NCBI GenBank assembly: GCA_951640195.1 | Contig: OX621164.1 | Coordinates: 1,965,098-2,029,097 of the forward strand | Length of the DNA stretch: 64,000 nucleotides | Direction: 5' to 3' | Source: Porpolomopsis calyptriformis | Taxonomy: Eukaryota > Basidiomycota > Agaricomycetes > Agaricales > Hygrophoraceae | In this document: positions 30,196 to 42,398 of the stretch, one piece after another | Layout: every line of letters begins with the position of its first letter | Position numbering within the stretch: position 1 is the stretch's first letter | Notes under the pieces: generated by a model | Told to the model about the DNA's origin: nothing | Seen by the model: only the letters and a program-made list of their open reading frames with translations | Database searches by the model: none | Made by a program: the position numbers and the translations under genes

Positions 30196-32861
30196 ATGAA
30201 TTCAATACCGGCACCCTCACCCGTACTTCCTCGCGAAGAATGGCCCGACGCTGACTTCGACCTTCCCGACGACTTAGCTCTTGATGCCCATTGTCACAAA
30301 AGCGACAATGACAACGACGACGATTGGCTTTTAGAAATAGATTCGGGCAAAGCAGGGGGCTCAAAGGTAATAGCAACCACGCCCATTGTTGCTCAGCATG
30401 ACACATCCCGGACATTCACAATTCGTCCTCCAATACCCCAACATGACACCCAAATTGGAATCGACGACGATGATGCCGACGAGGGTTTGTCGACAATCAA
30501 GGCTTCCGCCTTTTCAAAGGGCATATTCAAACCAGCTGCTTCCACACCGCTCGTGGACGAAGATATGGAAGCCTCTTTTGCGTTGCCATCGGACCTTACT
30601 TGTCTGTCCCTCGCTCCCTTGTCTCTCAATCACCGATCATCCAAGAGCTCTCTTGAATGGGGAGACAAGGATCATACATCTTCATCACAGTCATCTGACG
30701 CCTATTCCTCACTTGGCTTTGCCGATGCCTCCTCGTCTTCAAATTCCACGTCCTCTGTCTCCATGCCAAACTCCGAGACCGACAAGGACGAAGATGAAGA
30801 CGACAGTGAGCTTGATGGACTCACCCTACCTTCAGCACTATTCGAGTCTTGTCACGGCGCTAGAAAACTCAACCAGATCTTAGAGATGAAGAAGAAAGGA
30901 CAGACTGCAGATGATGGTCCTAAGCTAGCCACGCCTGATCCAGAGGATGATTTCGAAACCGGCCTCGTTATCGACGACAGTGCTGATCTCAGTTCCAGTC
31001 GACTGTTGACCGCCCAGCATCACCAATCTCAACGCAGTCCTATGAGCCGCAGCTATAGCATGCCGCCTCGTCCTACTTTGAGTCCACCTTTGAGATTGCG
31101 AGGTGAACGTGCCAAATCCCCGAGCCACCCTCCCCCCTCTTCCACACGCCAGCTCAGTAAGCTTCGTCTCTCTCCCTCGCCACCCCTTCAAGGTATAACT
31201 CGGTCACACGTTTTTCAAACACCCCCCTCTGCTCCCTCCACATCTTCGGCAGCTTCCTTCCTTTCACCCAAGTCCGGGAGTCTTCGCGGCCAAAAGTCTC
31301 ATACCGGTCTTAAACCCCCTACTTCCCACTCCTCTGTACCAAGACTCCCTCGAAAAGCGTCCTTGTCGTCTCTCATGGACCCCGCCCACTCTCCCGCGTC
31401 AGGTTCTGGTTCAGGAGCGGAGCCGTCAAGATTGGCGCGATATGTGGCTCCCACTATGGCATCTCGAGCAAAGTCGCAGAAACCTTCTTCGATGGGCCGA
31501 ATTTCAGCGCTGGAGTATACCGTCCCACCAACACGACCTTGCACACCTTCATCCAATCCTTCTGCTCTCCGTCTGACTATGCCTACTTCTTCGCGCCTCA
31601 AGTCCCGCCCATCACTGGCCTCTGTGTTTTCTCCCTTGTCGGCCGCCTCAAGTTCCTCGCGCTTGGGTTCCCCTTTACCTCCGCGTCCACCTTCCGCCGC
31701 GGCAACCAGGGCTCATGTTAGTTCCCCTCTGAATAATCCACCTCTCGCTCCAAGAATATTGCGAAGACCAAAACGGCAGCGAACATACGGAGACGGGACT
31801 GAACTTGATGCAATTGATGACCTCCCCACCGACCGAGAGAAGGAGGGACGCTATAGGGTTCATCCCAAAGGCCATGGGAATCGTGTGCCAGGTGGCAGCT
31901 ATTCGTCAAAGTTGTCTGACAAAGGCACGGTGCAAAGGAAGGGGAAACCATCTATCGGAGCTACGGGTACGTTCATTTTCCCTATAGGGTACCAACTGAG
32001 ATTGGAACTAAGACAATTCCCAGAGCTGACGGTGTTTGCACACTCAGCAAACACCCCCGAGTTGACTGAACATATTGAGGTGACCCCTGGCCCCGAGACT
32101 CTAGCGAAGAGAAAGAAGAACCCTTCATCATTTCGCCGTGGTCAAACAAAACGGAAACCTACCCTTATACGGAACCTCGGCGGCGCTGGGGCTCCCAAAA
32201 GTATGTTTCAATTAGATTGTAACCAACTAGATGTTGATTCATTATACTAGTTGTCGGAAGCATGAAATGGAATCCCAGAACTCTCCGATGGGAGGGTAAT
32301 GACCATATCCTCCGTGATTTCGACGCTGTTACTGGCACGTCGACTCGACCCGCTCTCATTACACACCTAACAGGTTCATCGATCGGGTCACCCATCACTT
32401 CGTTTGCCTCAGGCACGCGAATCGTGGGTAACATGATTTTTGATCCAGCACGTATGTGCTGGATATCAACGCTCCCCCCAGAAGAAGACGAACCAGACGT
32501 CTTTGCTAATCTAGCCGATGACGAGGAGGACGTAGGAGGCTGGGAAAGCAAAGGCGGCACTATCCGTGCGAGGCAGCAGCAAGTCACGCCATCATCATCT
32601 GACACAAGTTTGTCGTCGACATCGGTAGAGGCGCCGAGCCTTGTTAACGCTCACACGCGGGCACTATCAGAGTCGGGAATTGATCGCGGCTCCAGGGTGT
32701 CCATTGTGAATAACGTCGATGATGCGTTCCTGCGCAGCTGCCGGGTTGCAGAGGAACGGCACCGGCTTGAGATGAAAAGCTGGTGTCCGACGCCGACTGA
32801 TGCGTTCGTTCCGCCTGTATATCTGTACGAAATTCGGGCACTTGCAATGCGCAAGTACTGA
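30196..32861 (+). CDS. BYR4: Byr4/Bfa1-type subunit of the Spg1/Tem1 GTPase-activating complex
   Basis: This is a spindle pole body protein that, with Cdc16/Bub2, inactivates the small GTPase controlling septation and mitotic exit. The start at 30196 gives MNSIPAPSPVLPREEWPDAD, followed by the acidic FDLPDDLALD. A long Ser/Pro-rich disordered middle has a coiled piece (ARKLNQILEMKKKGQ). The C-terminal part carries the conserved GSMKWNPRTLRWEGNDHILRDFD, then GTRIVGNMIFDPARMCWISTLP and EEDEPDVFANLADDEE, which define Byr4. Two introns are inferred, about 31967-32023 and just after PKSM-like sequence near 32202-32249. The first has a length divisible by three and no stop, so its boundaries are less certain. 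The last residues are LYEIRALAMRKY. Confidence 0.85.
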
Positions 32862-33108
32862 ACTTCATCACTTCACTGTATCTTCACCCACCCCTTTCCG
32901 CGCAACCTTGCTGGACTATGTTTATATGCTGTGGAAAGGTTATTTGTGACGACACTCACTCTACTTTTTTGCTGTCTCGCGTAGCTTTTAACCTAGTCAC
33001 TCCTTTTCTTTTTCCTTTTCTCTTTTGACATGTACGACCCTTGGAATGGAGTATTACCACCAACTGTATTCCATTTTATAGTCTAATAAATATGTTCACT
33101 TTACTGTA

Positions 33109-34076
33109 ATGCAGATCCCGCACATCGATGCTGGCAATGGCCACATCGTTTTGCGTTTGCACGGCTCAGCTGCTGTCTTCTCCGAACTATCTTCGACTTA
33201 TCCAGTGAAGCTGCTAGCACCTCGGATTGACCGTGAGCGTGCAGCGGTTGTGTATGTGTTGACATACGGCGGAGGGCTCGTTGGTGGTGATTGCGTCAAA
33301 CTCACGATCGACGTTGGGTCTGCTGCCGTGCTGGTGTTGTTATCTCAGGTATATGCTACGCCATGGTCTGACGCTTAGATGACATTTCTCCAAACACACA
33401 GGGATCTACCAAAGTTTTTAAGACGCGGCCAGGAGACCGAGCCGCTCGTCCACCAAAGCCTGAACAATCCCCGATCTCAAACGAAACAATGCAGACCACG
33501 GATGCCATCATATCCGAGGATAGTGCTTTGTTCTTGCTCCCCGATCCAGTTACCTGCTTCCGTTCTGCCTCGTACAAGCAAGTGCAGACCTTCCGTCTAT
33601 CGCGAGGCGCGTCCCTTGTCGTTCTCGACTGGATCACGTCAGGGCGCGCAGCTCTGGGAGAGGAGTGGGCTTTCTCGAGGTATTACAGTGCTAACCACGT
33701 CTGGGATGACGGCAAGCCGGTCGTTAAGGACGTCATGCTGCTGGAAGACCGAGAGACGGACATGAAGCCGCTTGCTCGACGCACCCTTCTCGACCGGCTT
33801 TCCCCTTATTCATGTTACGCCTCGCTGATCCTTTACGGACCCATGGTGAAGAATCTCATCCGCCACATGGTGGTGCAATATGAAGCGATAACTGTTTTCA
33901 AAACAACCACCCCAGCGCCGTTGATTTGGTCTCTTAGTTCTATATCTGATGGAGCAGGGTGTATTGTTAGGGTTGCCGGGAAGGAAACCGAGAGTGTGAG
34001 GGAGTGGCTTGGAGATGCTCTTCGTGAAATGGAAAGCGTGATTGGCATTGACGTGTATCGAAAGGCGTTCCCCTAA
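33109..34076 (+). CDS. ureD: Urease accessory protein UreD
   Basis: This chaperone acts with UreF and UreG in nickel delivery to urease in the cytosol. Two exons are read. The first starts at 33109 (MQIPHIDAGNGHIVLRLHGS) and ends AAVLVLLSQ. The second continues GSTKVFKTRPGD. Family features are LLAPRI, VVYVLTYGGGLVGGD, LLPDPVTCFRSASYKQVQTF, SLVVLDWITSGRAALGEEWAF and IIRVAGKETE-like REWLGDAL near the end. The stop is at 34074-34076. The structural urease gene is not in the window. The length of about 300 residues is normal. Confidence 0.92.
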
Positions 34077-34472
34077 TTCAGGCTGTTCGGCGCTGCATAT
34101 CAAAAATCGATGCAATCCTGGCTTGGACAATGATATTTGGAAGTCAACTATTTATTTAACGTCAAATAAATGTTAAGAATAGAAGAGTTACATCCCTGGT
34201 GTTAGCCCTCATCAAAGACAATGGAAGGATGTCAGCAGCCTCGGTCAAGCTGGACGCATCGGTTGAAGGATTAGACTTGTTCTGTACCAGGAAGCGAAAG
34301 GAATGGGAAATCTCAAGTGCGCGTCGTTTCTCGGTGCAAAGCCTGCAGAGTTGCGTCAACCAGGTCTTGGTGTTGTAATAACCCAACTTTATCGGAAATG
34401 TTTGGTTTCATTGAAGATGCTTGAAATACGATATAGATACGATACAGTGCAAGCCGTCCGAGGAAAGAGTTA
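34077..34472. other. Intergenic, convergent; weak traces of coding sequence on the minus strand
   Basis: These 396 bases lie between the ends of UreD and the m-AAA gene. The minus strand has an open frame 34386-34162 and, in another frame, a short stretch from about 34415 (MKPNISDKVGLLQHQDLVDA then TLQALHRETTRT) that looks protein-like but stops at once. Neither has a recognisable relative. It may be a decayed exon or chance. Confidence 0.3.
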
Positions 34473-37024
34473 TCAAGAAATATTTTCTATCCTTGCCGAC
34501 GTCGCGACTGGGGCAGGCGTAGGATCTGGAGCAGGCTCGGGAACAGGATCCTCTGAAGGTGCCAGGACCTCCTCCAAAGGAGGTGGCGCGCTGCGCTCAG
34601 CACTGGGATGGGCGTCGAGCCATTTATCCATGTCGTCAGAGCGGCCGATGAAAGGGCGCTTTCCGAGGAGAGAGATCATATCCTCACTAAAATGGGCGTC
34701 AGCAAAGCGGAAACATGAAGGGGGTCAAAAACGCGCCGTGTGATGACTTCTTTCTCCAAAAGGAGTTTGGCTACCTTTTCAACATCCGCCCGATGGCGGG
34801 TCAGCAGTTCCTTCGTTCGCCCATATGCATCGCTGGTCAAAAAGAACACAAAGTCAACGTCTAGTAGAAATACTGGAATCACAAGGGGAAAAACGTACGT
34901 GATCATCTTACGAACTTCGAAGTCAAACATCTCAGCCGTTTTCTCACTGAATGGCTTTGTCCAGCTCTCCTTCGTACCCTGACTGCCGCCGTAGCTGATT
35001 GGACCGATAATATCATTCATCCCGTAATTCGCGCAAGCCTCAAATGCCATGCGGGTGATCTTTTGCAAATCATCTTGCGCACCAGTCGTGATATTCTCGA
35101 TACCGAAGAAAATTTCCTCCGAAACACGCCCGCCCAGTGTCATGCATATTCTGTCTATCATTTGAGGAATAGAAAGCAAGTATCGGTCAGGAGGAAGATA
35201 CTATATACAGTCGTGTTAGTCACGACACGATGCTAAAAGTTGAGGGTATCCTACCTGAGCATAGCCTAAAGCGCCAACACCACGCGGAATAATACTGACC
35301 TTCAAAAGAGGGTCTGCATGCTCCAAGTACCATCCGCATACAGCATGGCCTGCCTCATGATAAGCAACGGTGGTTTTTTCTTCCTTGCTCAACACCCGGC
35401 TCTTCCGTTCCAAGCCAGCGACAACCCGTTCGATGGCACTTTCAAAATTGACCTCACCCACTGAATCGAACGACCGTCGCGCAGCGTGAAGCGCGGCTTC
35501 GTTACACACGTTGGCAATGTCCGCACCCGAAAATCCAGGCGTGAGAACAGCCAGCTTGTGTGCTAGTGCGGAAATCTCGAGCGACTCAGCTAACCGAAGC
35601 GGGCTGAGGTGAACAAGGAAGATGCCCTTGCGACCCGAGACATCCGGCCGATCGATAGCGATATGTCTGTCGAAGCGCCCGGGTCTCATGAGCGCAGAGT
35701 CGAGGACATCAGGACGATTCGTTCCCGCCAAAACAACGACCTGCTCTTGGGTACCAAATCCATCCATCTCGACGAGCAATTGGTTGAGGGTAGATTCTCG
35801 CTCGTCGTTTCCTCCAAGACTATTGTTTCTCCCCCTGGATTTTCCAATGGCGTCGATTTCGTCGATGAATATTATACACGGGGCGTGTTTCTTGGCGGAT
35901 GCGAAGAGGTCACGAACCCGGGAGGAGCCCACGCCGACGAACATTTCCACAAATTCGGAACCGGAAACGGAAAGGAAAGGGACCGATGCTTCGCCTGCCG
36001 TGGCTTTAGCGAGCAAAGTCTTGCCGGTTCCAGGGGGGCCTGACAGGATGGCACCACGAGGGATCTTGGCACCTAATTTTTCATATCTCGAGGGGTCCGT
36101 GAGGAACTTGACAAACTCCATAATCTCCTCCTTGGCTTCGTCCATACCAGCGACATCCTTGAACTTTACTTTCACATCTGTGTCCCTATTGAACAGCCTT
36201 GCGCGACTCTTTCCGATACTAAATATCCCCCCGGTTGCACCACTGGCGCCACCTGCTCGTTTTGACATCCAGTAAAGCAGACCAGCGAAGAGTAATGTGG
36301 GAGCGAAGGTGAGGAAAGTGTTGAAAGCTGAGATTTCATCGTGATAGGCGACAGGAATGCGTTCGTGACTGGGAATGCCGAGTTCCGACTGGGCGTCATC
36401 AAGCTTGCGTTCAAAGGCCTCAACGCTGCCTATTGAAAAATAGTAATCTCCGCCACCTATTGGGGCAGAAGGATACATGGTGCCCGTCGCGTTTGAATGT
36501 AACTTGACCCGCACTCTCTGCCGGTTGACGACTATAAGCTTGTCGACCAGGCCTTTATCTAGGAAAGCGGTCCTGAACTCTTGCCATGTAATTTCTCGGG
36601 AGGACGAGGAAGTAGAGTTGGAAAATGCGTAGAAGAGAGCGGCGGAAATCGCCATGATAGTCAATTGGTTGACATTAAACCCGTTGTTATTGCCACCTGG
36701 GGGTGGTAGCTTTTGACGTCGGGATGATTCATCAGCGTCCGCATCCGATTTACTGGAACTTTGTCTTCTCGATGATGACTGCTGCTGATACCGTCGAAAA
36801 AAGCCCTCAAGCCCCTTGGGTAAATCAATATTCGAGTCTGCCGTTTCCCTCTCGACATCTTGCCTCGCCTTCGCCTTTCCTTTACCCCCCGATTTACCGC
36901 GCTTTTCCTCGGGGGGACATTCGGCAGGAGGAGGTGCAGCGAATGCCCGTTGCCATCTAAACCTGTTTTTCTGAGCGAGATTGTAGTTGACAAGCCTTGA
37001 AACACGAAGAGAACGAGAGAGCAT
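34473..37024 (-). CDS. AFG3: Mitochondrial m-AAA protease subunit (Afg3/Yta12)
   Basis: This is an inner-membrane ATP-dependent zinc protease facing the matrix that degrades misfolded membrane proteins and processes some precursors. The start at 37024 gives a presequence ([20 protein letters not shown]). A basic linker is followed by membrane segment 1 ([14 protein letters not shown]), an intermembrane domain and membrane segment 2 ([17 protein letters not shown]). The AAA module has Walker [14 protein letters not shown], Walker [13 protein letters not shown] and the second region RPGRFDRHI. The protease motif is HEAGH in [20 protein letters not shown]. The last exons give [32 protein letters not shown] and a Pro-rich tail ending SARIENIS. 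Yta12 versus Afg3 orthology was not resolved. Confidence 0.94.
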
Positions 37025-37136
37025 TGAAGGTCGAGAGGTTGCGAGTAAAAAAGTTCGATTTTGGGAAAGGATCGGACCAAATTAATTTATGTACATTTCG
37101 TGCGAAATTAAATTTCCCATTAAGGCAAATCTCATT

Positions 37137-37355
37137 ATGACAAAACCTGTCGCAGGTAAGCTTGCCGACTTACCGACTCCGGTTCCTGAAATTGCCATTT
37201 ACAGTCTGTCAGCCTTGGTAATCTTAGAAATGTATGGTATTGTCAGCAACACCTATATGGCGGCCTATGACATCGCCGACATCCGTGGTCCCTTTGGGCA
37301 CCTATATAACGCCTGGAAAGATCTTGTTGCCCACTTAAAGCTGATTCCGACATGA
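37137..37355 (+). CDS. Small single-pass membrane protein, 72 residues, function unknown
   Basis: One exon encodes MTKPVAGKLADLPTPVPEIA, then IYSLSALVILEMYGIVSNTY, MAAYDIADIRGPFGHLYNAW and KDLVAHLKLIPT. The middle is one hydrophobic span. Size and pattern resemble small mitochondrial inner-membrane subunits, but I cannot name a family. The start was taken at 37137, since upstream in-frame codons are poorly protein-like. Its stop codon overlaps the putative start codon of the MFS transporter (ATGA at 37352-37355). It is divergent from the m-AAA gene (112 bases). Confidence 0.45.
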   Translation: MTKPVAGKLADLPTPVPEIAIYSLSALVILEMYGIVSNTYMAAYDIADIRGPFGHLYNAWKDLVAHLKLIPT

Positions 37356-39534
37356 CTGTATCCATTGACGAGCTTGAGATACAACACGAGAATGGGACTC
37401 TCGATCCCTTCCTTGTTCAATTCGACCAATCAGACCCAGATTCCCCAAAGGTTCGCTTTTATTTATTCCAAGCATTCCTCGCTAATTTTCCCGAGCAGAA
37501 CTGGTCAAAGCCATATAAATGGTACTTGACCATGACCGCGGGCCTTCTTGTCCTCAACGCGTACGGAACACTCCCTTTAGCCCTCGATGACGCTAAATAT
37601 CTACGTTTATTCAGGACATTTTCAAGTTCGGCTCCTTCCTCCGTCATCCCCCAACTGACAGAGGAGTTTCACCTCTCTGTGGAGGTCGGCCTTCTGACCA
37701 TCTCTTTATTTGTCGCTGGATATTGTGTTGGGCCACTCCTGTGGGGACCCTTGTCTGAACAGGTATTATAGTAGTAAAACTTATTTTCACAGAGCTGACA
37801 ATGATCTTCAGTTCGGTCGCAGACCAATATTCATAATCACCTTTTTCGCCTATTTTGTAAGTGAGAGATTACCATCTCACTTTCACTTGACTTAACACCC
37901 TCTCAGCTCTTTCAACTAGGCTCTGCTCTGTCTAAAAATGCCCCTACAATGTTGATCATGCGATTCCTCGGTGGAACGTTTGCCGCTGCGCCACTCACTA
38001 ACACTGGGTGTGTTGACATCCTTTGGAGCCTTTCGTCCTTGCTCACAATCATCTAGCGGGCTCATATCGGACATCTGGGACGCCAGATCGCGAGGGAAAG
38101 CATTGGCTATATTCACTATAGCCCCCTTTGCTGGACCAGCCCTCGGCCCCACCGTGGCTGGCTATGTCGTAACGGCTGGTTTATCTTGGCGTTGGGTTTT
38201 CTGGATCATGACTATCTTCGTTAGTACGCTGACTGTTATGTTTGACTATAACGCTCACCGGAAATCTTCCCTAGGCTGGTGTCTGTTGGATCCAAATCGT
38301 TGCTACGATACCGGAAACCTATGAGTATGTATACCTTGTTGTTCATATCAGTCAACCTCTTGACCCCTTTTCTAGGCCCATACTTTTAGTCCGAAAGGCT
38401 CAACAGCAGCGCAAAAAGACTGGTGACACACGGTATTACGCTGCATTGGAACGGCAAAGCATGAACTTTGTCGAAAGGGCAGAAACTATTCTTGCTCGTC
38501 CCTTCAAGATGCTTATTTTCGAGCCTGCATTAATTGCCATAACTGCTTACATGAGCGTGCGTAATTCCCAATATCAAAACTCCATCTTGGCTGAATGTAC
38601 CTGCTAGTTTGTATACGGCTGTATTTACCTTCTCTTCGAAGCGTATCCCATAGTGTTCACCAAAGGACACCATCTCAACCCTGGACTTTCCGGTCTCATG
38701 TTCTTACCCATTCCAATTGGGGGATTACTTGCTCTTTTAGGAGTACGTCTTCCTTGTCCTTTACAACGCGCTTTCTGACCTTGATGATCACCGCAGTATC
38801 TTTTCATTTTCAACCCTCGTTATGAACGCGCCATGAAGAAATATGCCCCTCATCCTGTCCCGCCTGAAGCAAGATTGGAGGTGGATATGCTTGCTGCACC
38901 TCTACTTACCATCTCCTTTTTCTGGTTTGCGTAAGTTTGATGCATCTTCTGCGACGAAAGATCATTTTCTAACTGGTTCTCCAGCTGGACATCAGATCCT
39001 TCCATATCTCTCTGGGCGCCTATGATGGCCGGAGTTCTCTTGGGATTCTCGGTCTTTTACATCTTTGTGCGTCTCACTTTTTTCACCCACCATAAACCAT
39101 CGCTGATTACTCCTACTTCACGCAGTTGGGTTTATTCAACTACATCATCGACACATATCTATTTGCGGCTGCATCCGCGCTCGCCGCAAATACCGTCATA
39201 CGAAGCTTGGCCGGGGCTGCATTTCCAGTATGTCCTTTCACCTAAATGCCCTTCTATTTCATCTAATCCGCTCACCAGCTCTTCGCCATTCAAATGTATA
39301 CTGCTCTCACTCCAAAATGGGCATCAACCCTTCTCGGATTTGTCGCTCTCATCATGACACCCATCCCTTTTGTACTGATAAAGTAATCATTTCAGTAACA
39401 TGACCAGCTGTACATTCTAACGACTTTATAGATTCGGGCCAATACTGCGCATGAAATCAAAATACGCGCCCTACGTGCCTTCGAAGCTGGACGAGCCAGT
39501 GGTTCCAAACGAACAGAACGTATCCGCCGTCTAG
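37352..39534 (+). CDS. MFS transporter, DHA1 drug/polyamine type
   Basis: This is a proton antiporter of the plasma membrane with about 12 membrane segments over many short exons. Seen after splicing: an acidic N-terminus, then NWSKPYKWYLTMTAGLLVLNATFSSSAPSSVIPQL, the loop motif WGPLSEQFGRRPIFIITFFAYF, FLGGTFAAAPLTNTGGLISD, the antiporter signature GKALAIFTIAPFAGPALGPTVAGYV, SWRWVFWIMTIFAG, IPETYEPILL and later spans (FVYGCIYLLFEAYPIVF, GLMFLPIPIGGLLALLGYLF, LSGRL-like and LIMTPIPFVLIKFGP). It ends VPNEQNVSAV with TAG at 39532-39534. The family includes fungal polyamine and multidrug exporters; the substrate is unknown. The start overlaps the preceding small gene. Confidence 0.85.
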
Positions 39535-39785
39535 ATAACATCTTAGACCTGCATTTTCCATAATCGCATATAACATTGTATCGATCACTACATAAGCATT
39601 AGCTTGCGCATTAATTGTAACTGTAATAATTCTCTCGCCTTTATTCACATCCCCTTAATGCATCTTAAAGTTCGAATGGATATCTGGGCCATCTCATTAC
39701 CTTTTGAATGATATTGTTACGAATGCTTTATTGATGGTTGCCTCAAGGTTACAACGAATTTCGAAAACAAGACACATATACCCGA

Positions 39786-41746
39786 TCACTCGCTCGTACC
39801 TTCTGCCACCTCAAACGCGCAACAAAATGCATCCTTGCCAATCAACGTAATGCCTTTACCGTCAGGTGCCCACTTTACATCTCTTACTTCAAAGCTCTCT
39901 ACAGGGCAGCCCAAGAAATGAGAAATCAACAAAGACCACTCGCGAAGGCATGGAATGGAAATGAATGACATACTAGTGGGCACGCCGATGCACTCGGCCA
40001 TTTCCTCTTCATTCCCGCCCTCCCCTACCCATTCGTCACTCCACATGTAAATGCCCTGGTCCCCACAGCAAAGCACTAACGTGCCCTTACGCACCGGATT
40101 CCACCGGGCGTGAAGGACTGGGTGTACGTGCATAAGGACACTACGCAGTTTCGGCACGAAAGGGTCTGAGGGGGAGGGAAAGTTGTATATATACACCACG
40201 GTGGGTACATTTTCTGGGGGAGCCGGTCAAATTGTGGTAAAACGATGCATGTCACTTTTTGGAAAAGACGCGCACCATACCGGACCAACAAAAGATTTCC
40301 TGTTTTGTTCCATTCCAGTTGGATGACACCTGATTTTGGCATTGGTTTCGTCTGATCCACTCTCGTTTGGGAGACAGATTGCGGTCCCTGCAATCGTTCA
40401 TCTATAAATCAAATTGTTGGGAGTGGAGAAAAATATGCTTTGGAGGGAGGTTTTCACACACATGAAAGGAATCCGCGGCCCTCCGTAGCTTCGAGCCATC
40501 TCGAAGGCTCACGCCAAACCGTCTGATCATTTTCAGTCAAGGATAGCGAAGGGGTACTTCTTGATGATACTCACGACACCAGCTGGTATGCGATTGAACA
40601 ACTCTAGAGTCACCGCTGGAGACCAGCTCAAGCTATCGAGAATATAAATCTGTAGCATGTTCGAAGTGAGACAAAGGACGAGGAAAACGGAGATTACAAC
40701 TTACTTTATCATCCCACCCACTTACGGCCAAAAACATTCCACTGGGATGCCATACAGTATTCCGAATGCCAAACCCCGGATCTGGGTCGAGAGAGAATGA
40801 GGCCAAGAGGTTGCCCGCGAGGGTCAGGATGTAAAGCTTGTACTGATGGGATTATAAACCGAAGTATCTGGGTGCTCAAAAAGCAAGCTAACCTCTAGCG
40901 GGCCTTCCCACACAGCAAGATGATTGCCGGTTGGAGACAATGACAGGGAGGATAAGGACGCGGTCGGGAGTGGGAAGTGCTGTATCGGAAACGTTGCCAT
41001 GGGGTAACACTCAACAATGGGGGAAAGCATACCCGTGCAAGCTTGTAGGATTCGGCTGCATCATAAATCCCTAGCGTATCCTTCGACTTGTGTCGTTCTG
41101 CCAGAACAAAGTACCTGCCATCGGAGCGGAAGGAATAACCTACGGAATTGGGATTGACATTGAGTACAAATTATAGGAGATGTCTCTTACCTCGATCTGG
41201 GTGAACCGGAAATTGAATGTATGTTGCGGTGGCGGTCACCAATGACCAGATGGTCACCCTTAGCTGGAAGAATGAAAAATCAAGCAGCATAGTTCAAAGG
41301 CATAAACTTACACCCCATTCCGAAAAGCAAAGAATGGAACGACCATCCGGAGCCCATTCAGCTTTGACGAGACCCTCAGCACCCGAATCTATGCGCGCAT
41401 TCCACTCTTCCTCTCGTAATCTGTACACATTGACAATGCCCTTCTTGGCCGAGGCTGCTAGAATATATTCCGAGTCGCATGACCATCCGATATGTGATAT
41501 CCAACTTCCAACAAGGGTAGCTGCGGTTAGCGTCGCGGTTGCTGCATTTGTCGCGTGCGATTTTGATTTAGAAAGGGCGAGATGAGTGGGAGAAGGAGAC
41601 GCGTCAGCAAGCCAAGTTCGGGTAACCTGGAAAGTGTCGGCCCGGCGAACAATGAGTCTGTCTTGCACTGCAGCGAGGATGAAGTGAGTGCCAGGACTAA
41701 ACGCGACGAGAAAGCTGGTCTGCTTGTAAATTTCTGTGAAGTCCAT
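39786..41746 (-). CDS. WRAP73: WD-repeat protein WRAP73 (Wdr8)
   Basis: This is a spindle-pole or centrosome-associated WD protein, which in fission yeast works with Msd1 in anchoring microtubule minus ends. The start at 41746 (MDFTEIYKQTSFLVAFSPGT) aligns with the family start. Matching segments are SWISHIGWSCDSEYILAASA, KKGIVNVYRLREEEWNARID, LVKAEWAPDGRSILCFSEWG, TIWSLVTATATYIQFPVHPD, SFRSDGRYFVLAERHKSKDT, LSLSPTGNHLAVWEGPLEYK and WNKTGNLLLVRY. The end is DVKWAPDGKGITLIGKDAFC, then CAFEVAEGTSE. An upstream Met at 41773 is possible but not conserved. It is divergent from the uS17m gene. Confidence 0.88.
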
Positions 41747-41912
41747 GTCGGGGACGGTGTGACGATGCCACACTGTTGATATCAGCGTACAGTATAAACG
41801 CTGTATGTGTTGATGTTACTAGAAGGAATACGTGGAGTAAACGAGGGACTCACCTCAACGTAGCACGGAGAAATGAAATAATTACATAATATTGTGTTTC
41901 TTCGCGTCCACG
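41747..41912. promoter_or_regulatory. Divergent promoter WRAP73 / uS17m
   Basis: Contains ATTACATAA at 41881-41889, 24 bases before the uS17m start; the same 9-mer lies just before NIP7. No clear TATA box is seen. Confidence 0.4.
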
Positions 41913-42337
41913 ATGCCTCCGATGGCCTTCACAGGAGTCGTGACGAAAGTGGGGTTTATGAACAAGACAGCTACCGTGACCGTATCTCGGAGGATACTTC
42001 ACAAGATTACCGGAAAGGTGAGGGTCGATTTCGTCTCGATAATCCGTTTGCTCAAGTTTCGCTTCCTTTCAGCTGATAGAGCGCAGAAAAAAGATCCTGA
42101 CGCATGATGAAAACAATGGTGTGTCCCCTGGCATTGTTTCACGCATATAAAGTTAATCGTGGTACAGTACTACGCCTTGACGACACAGTTATCATACGGA
42201 ATTGCCCGCCGATCTCTGCGCGGAAACGGTTCATGTTGGAAAAAATTATGAAAAGTCCAGAGAGGGAACGAGAGTTGACTCGTTCTCAAAAGGAATCAAC
42301 ATCACCTTCCCTATCCACAGAACCTTGCGCGGCATAG
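41913..42337 (+). CDS. Mitochondrial small-subunit ribosomal protein uS17m
   Basis: This is an RNA-binding OB-fold protein of the mitoribosome. The start at 41913 gives MPPMAFTGVVTKVGFMNKTA, then TVTVSRRILHKITGK. The second exon encodes LIERRKKILTHDENN and the third VNRGTVLRLDDTVIIRNCPP, then ISARKRFMLEKIMKSPERER. The pattern of T-V-x-V-x-R, H-D-E-N-N and I-R-N-C-P-P-I-S-A-R-K matches bacterial S17. It ends PSLSTEPCAA. It is convergent with prefoldin 6, with 61 bases between stops. Confidence 0.9.
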
Positions 42338-42398
42338 CTGGTTGTTGATTTGTGACTCCACTCACACACTTCATCTATGGTATTACAGATTAGCAACG

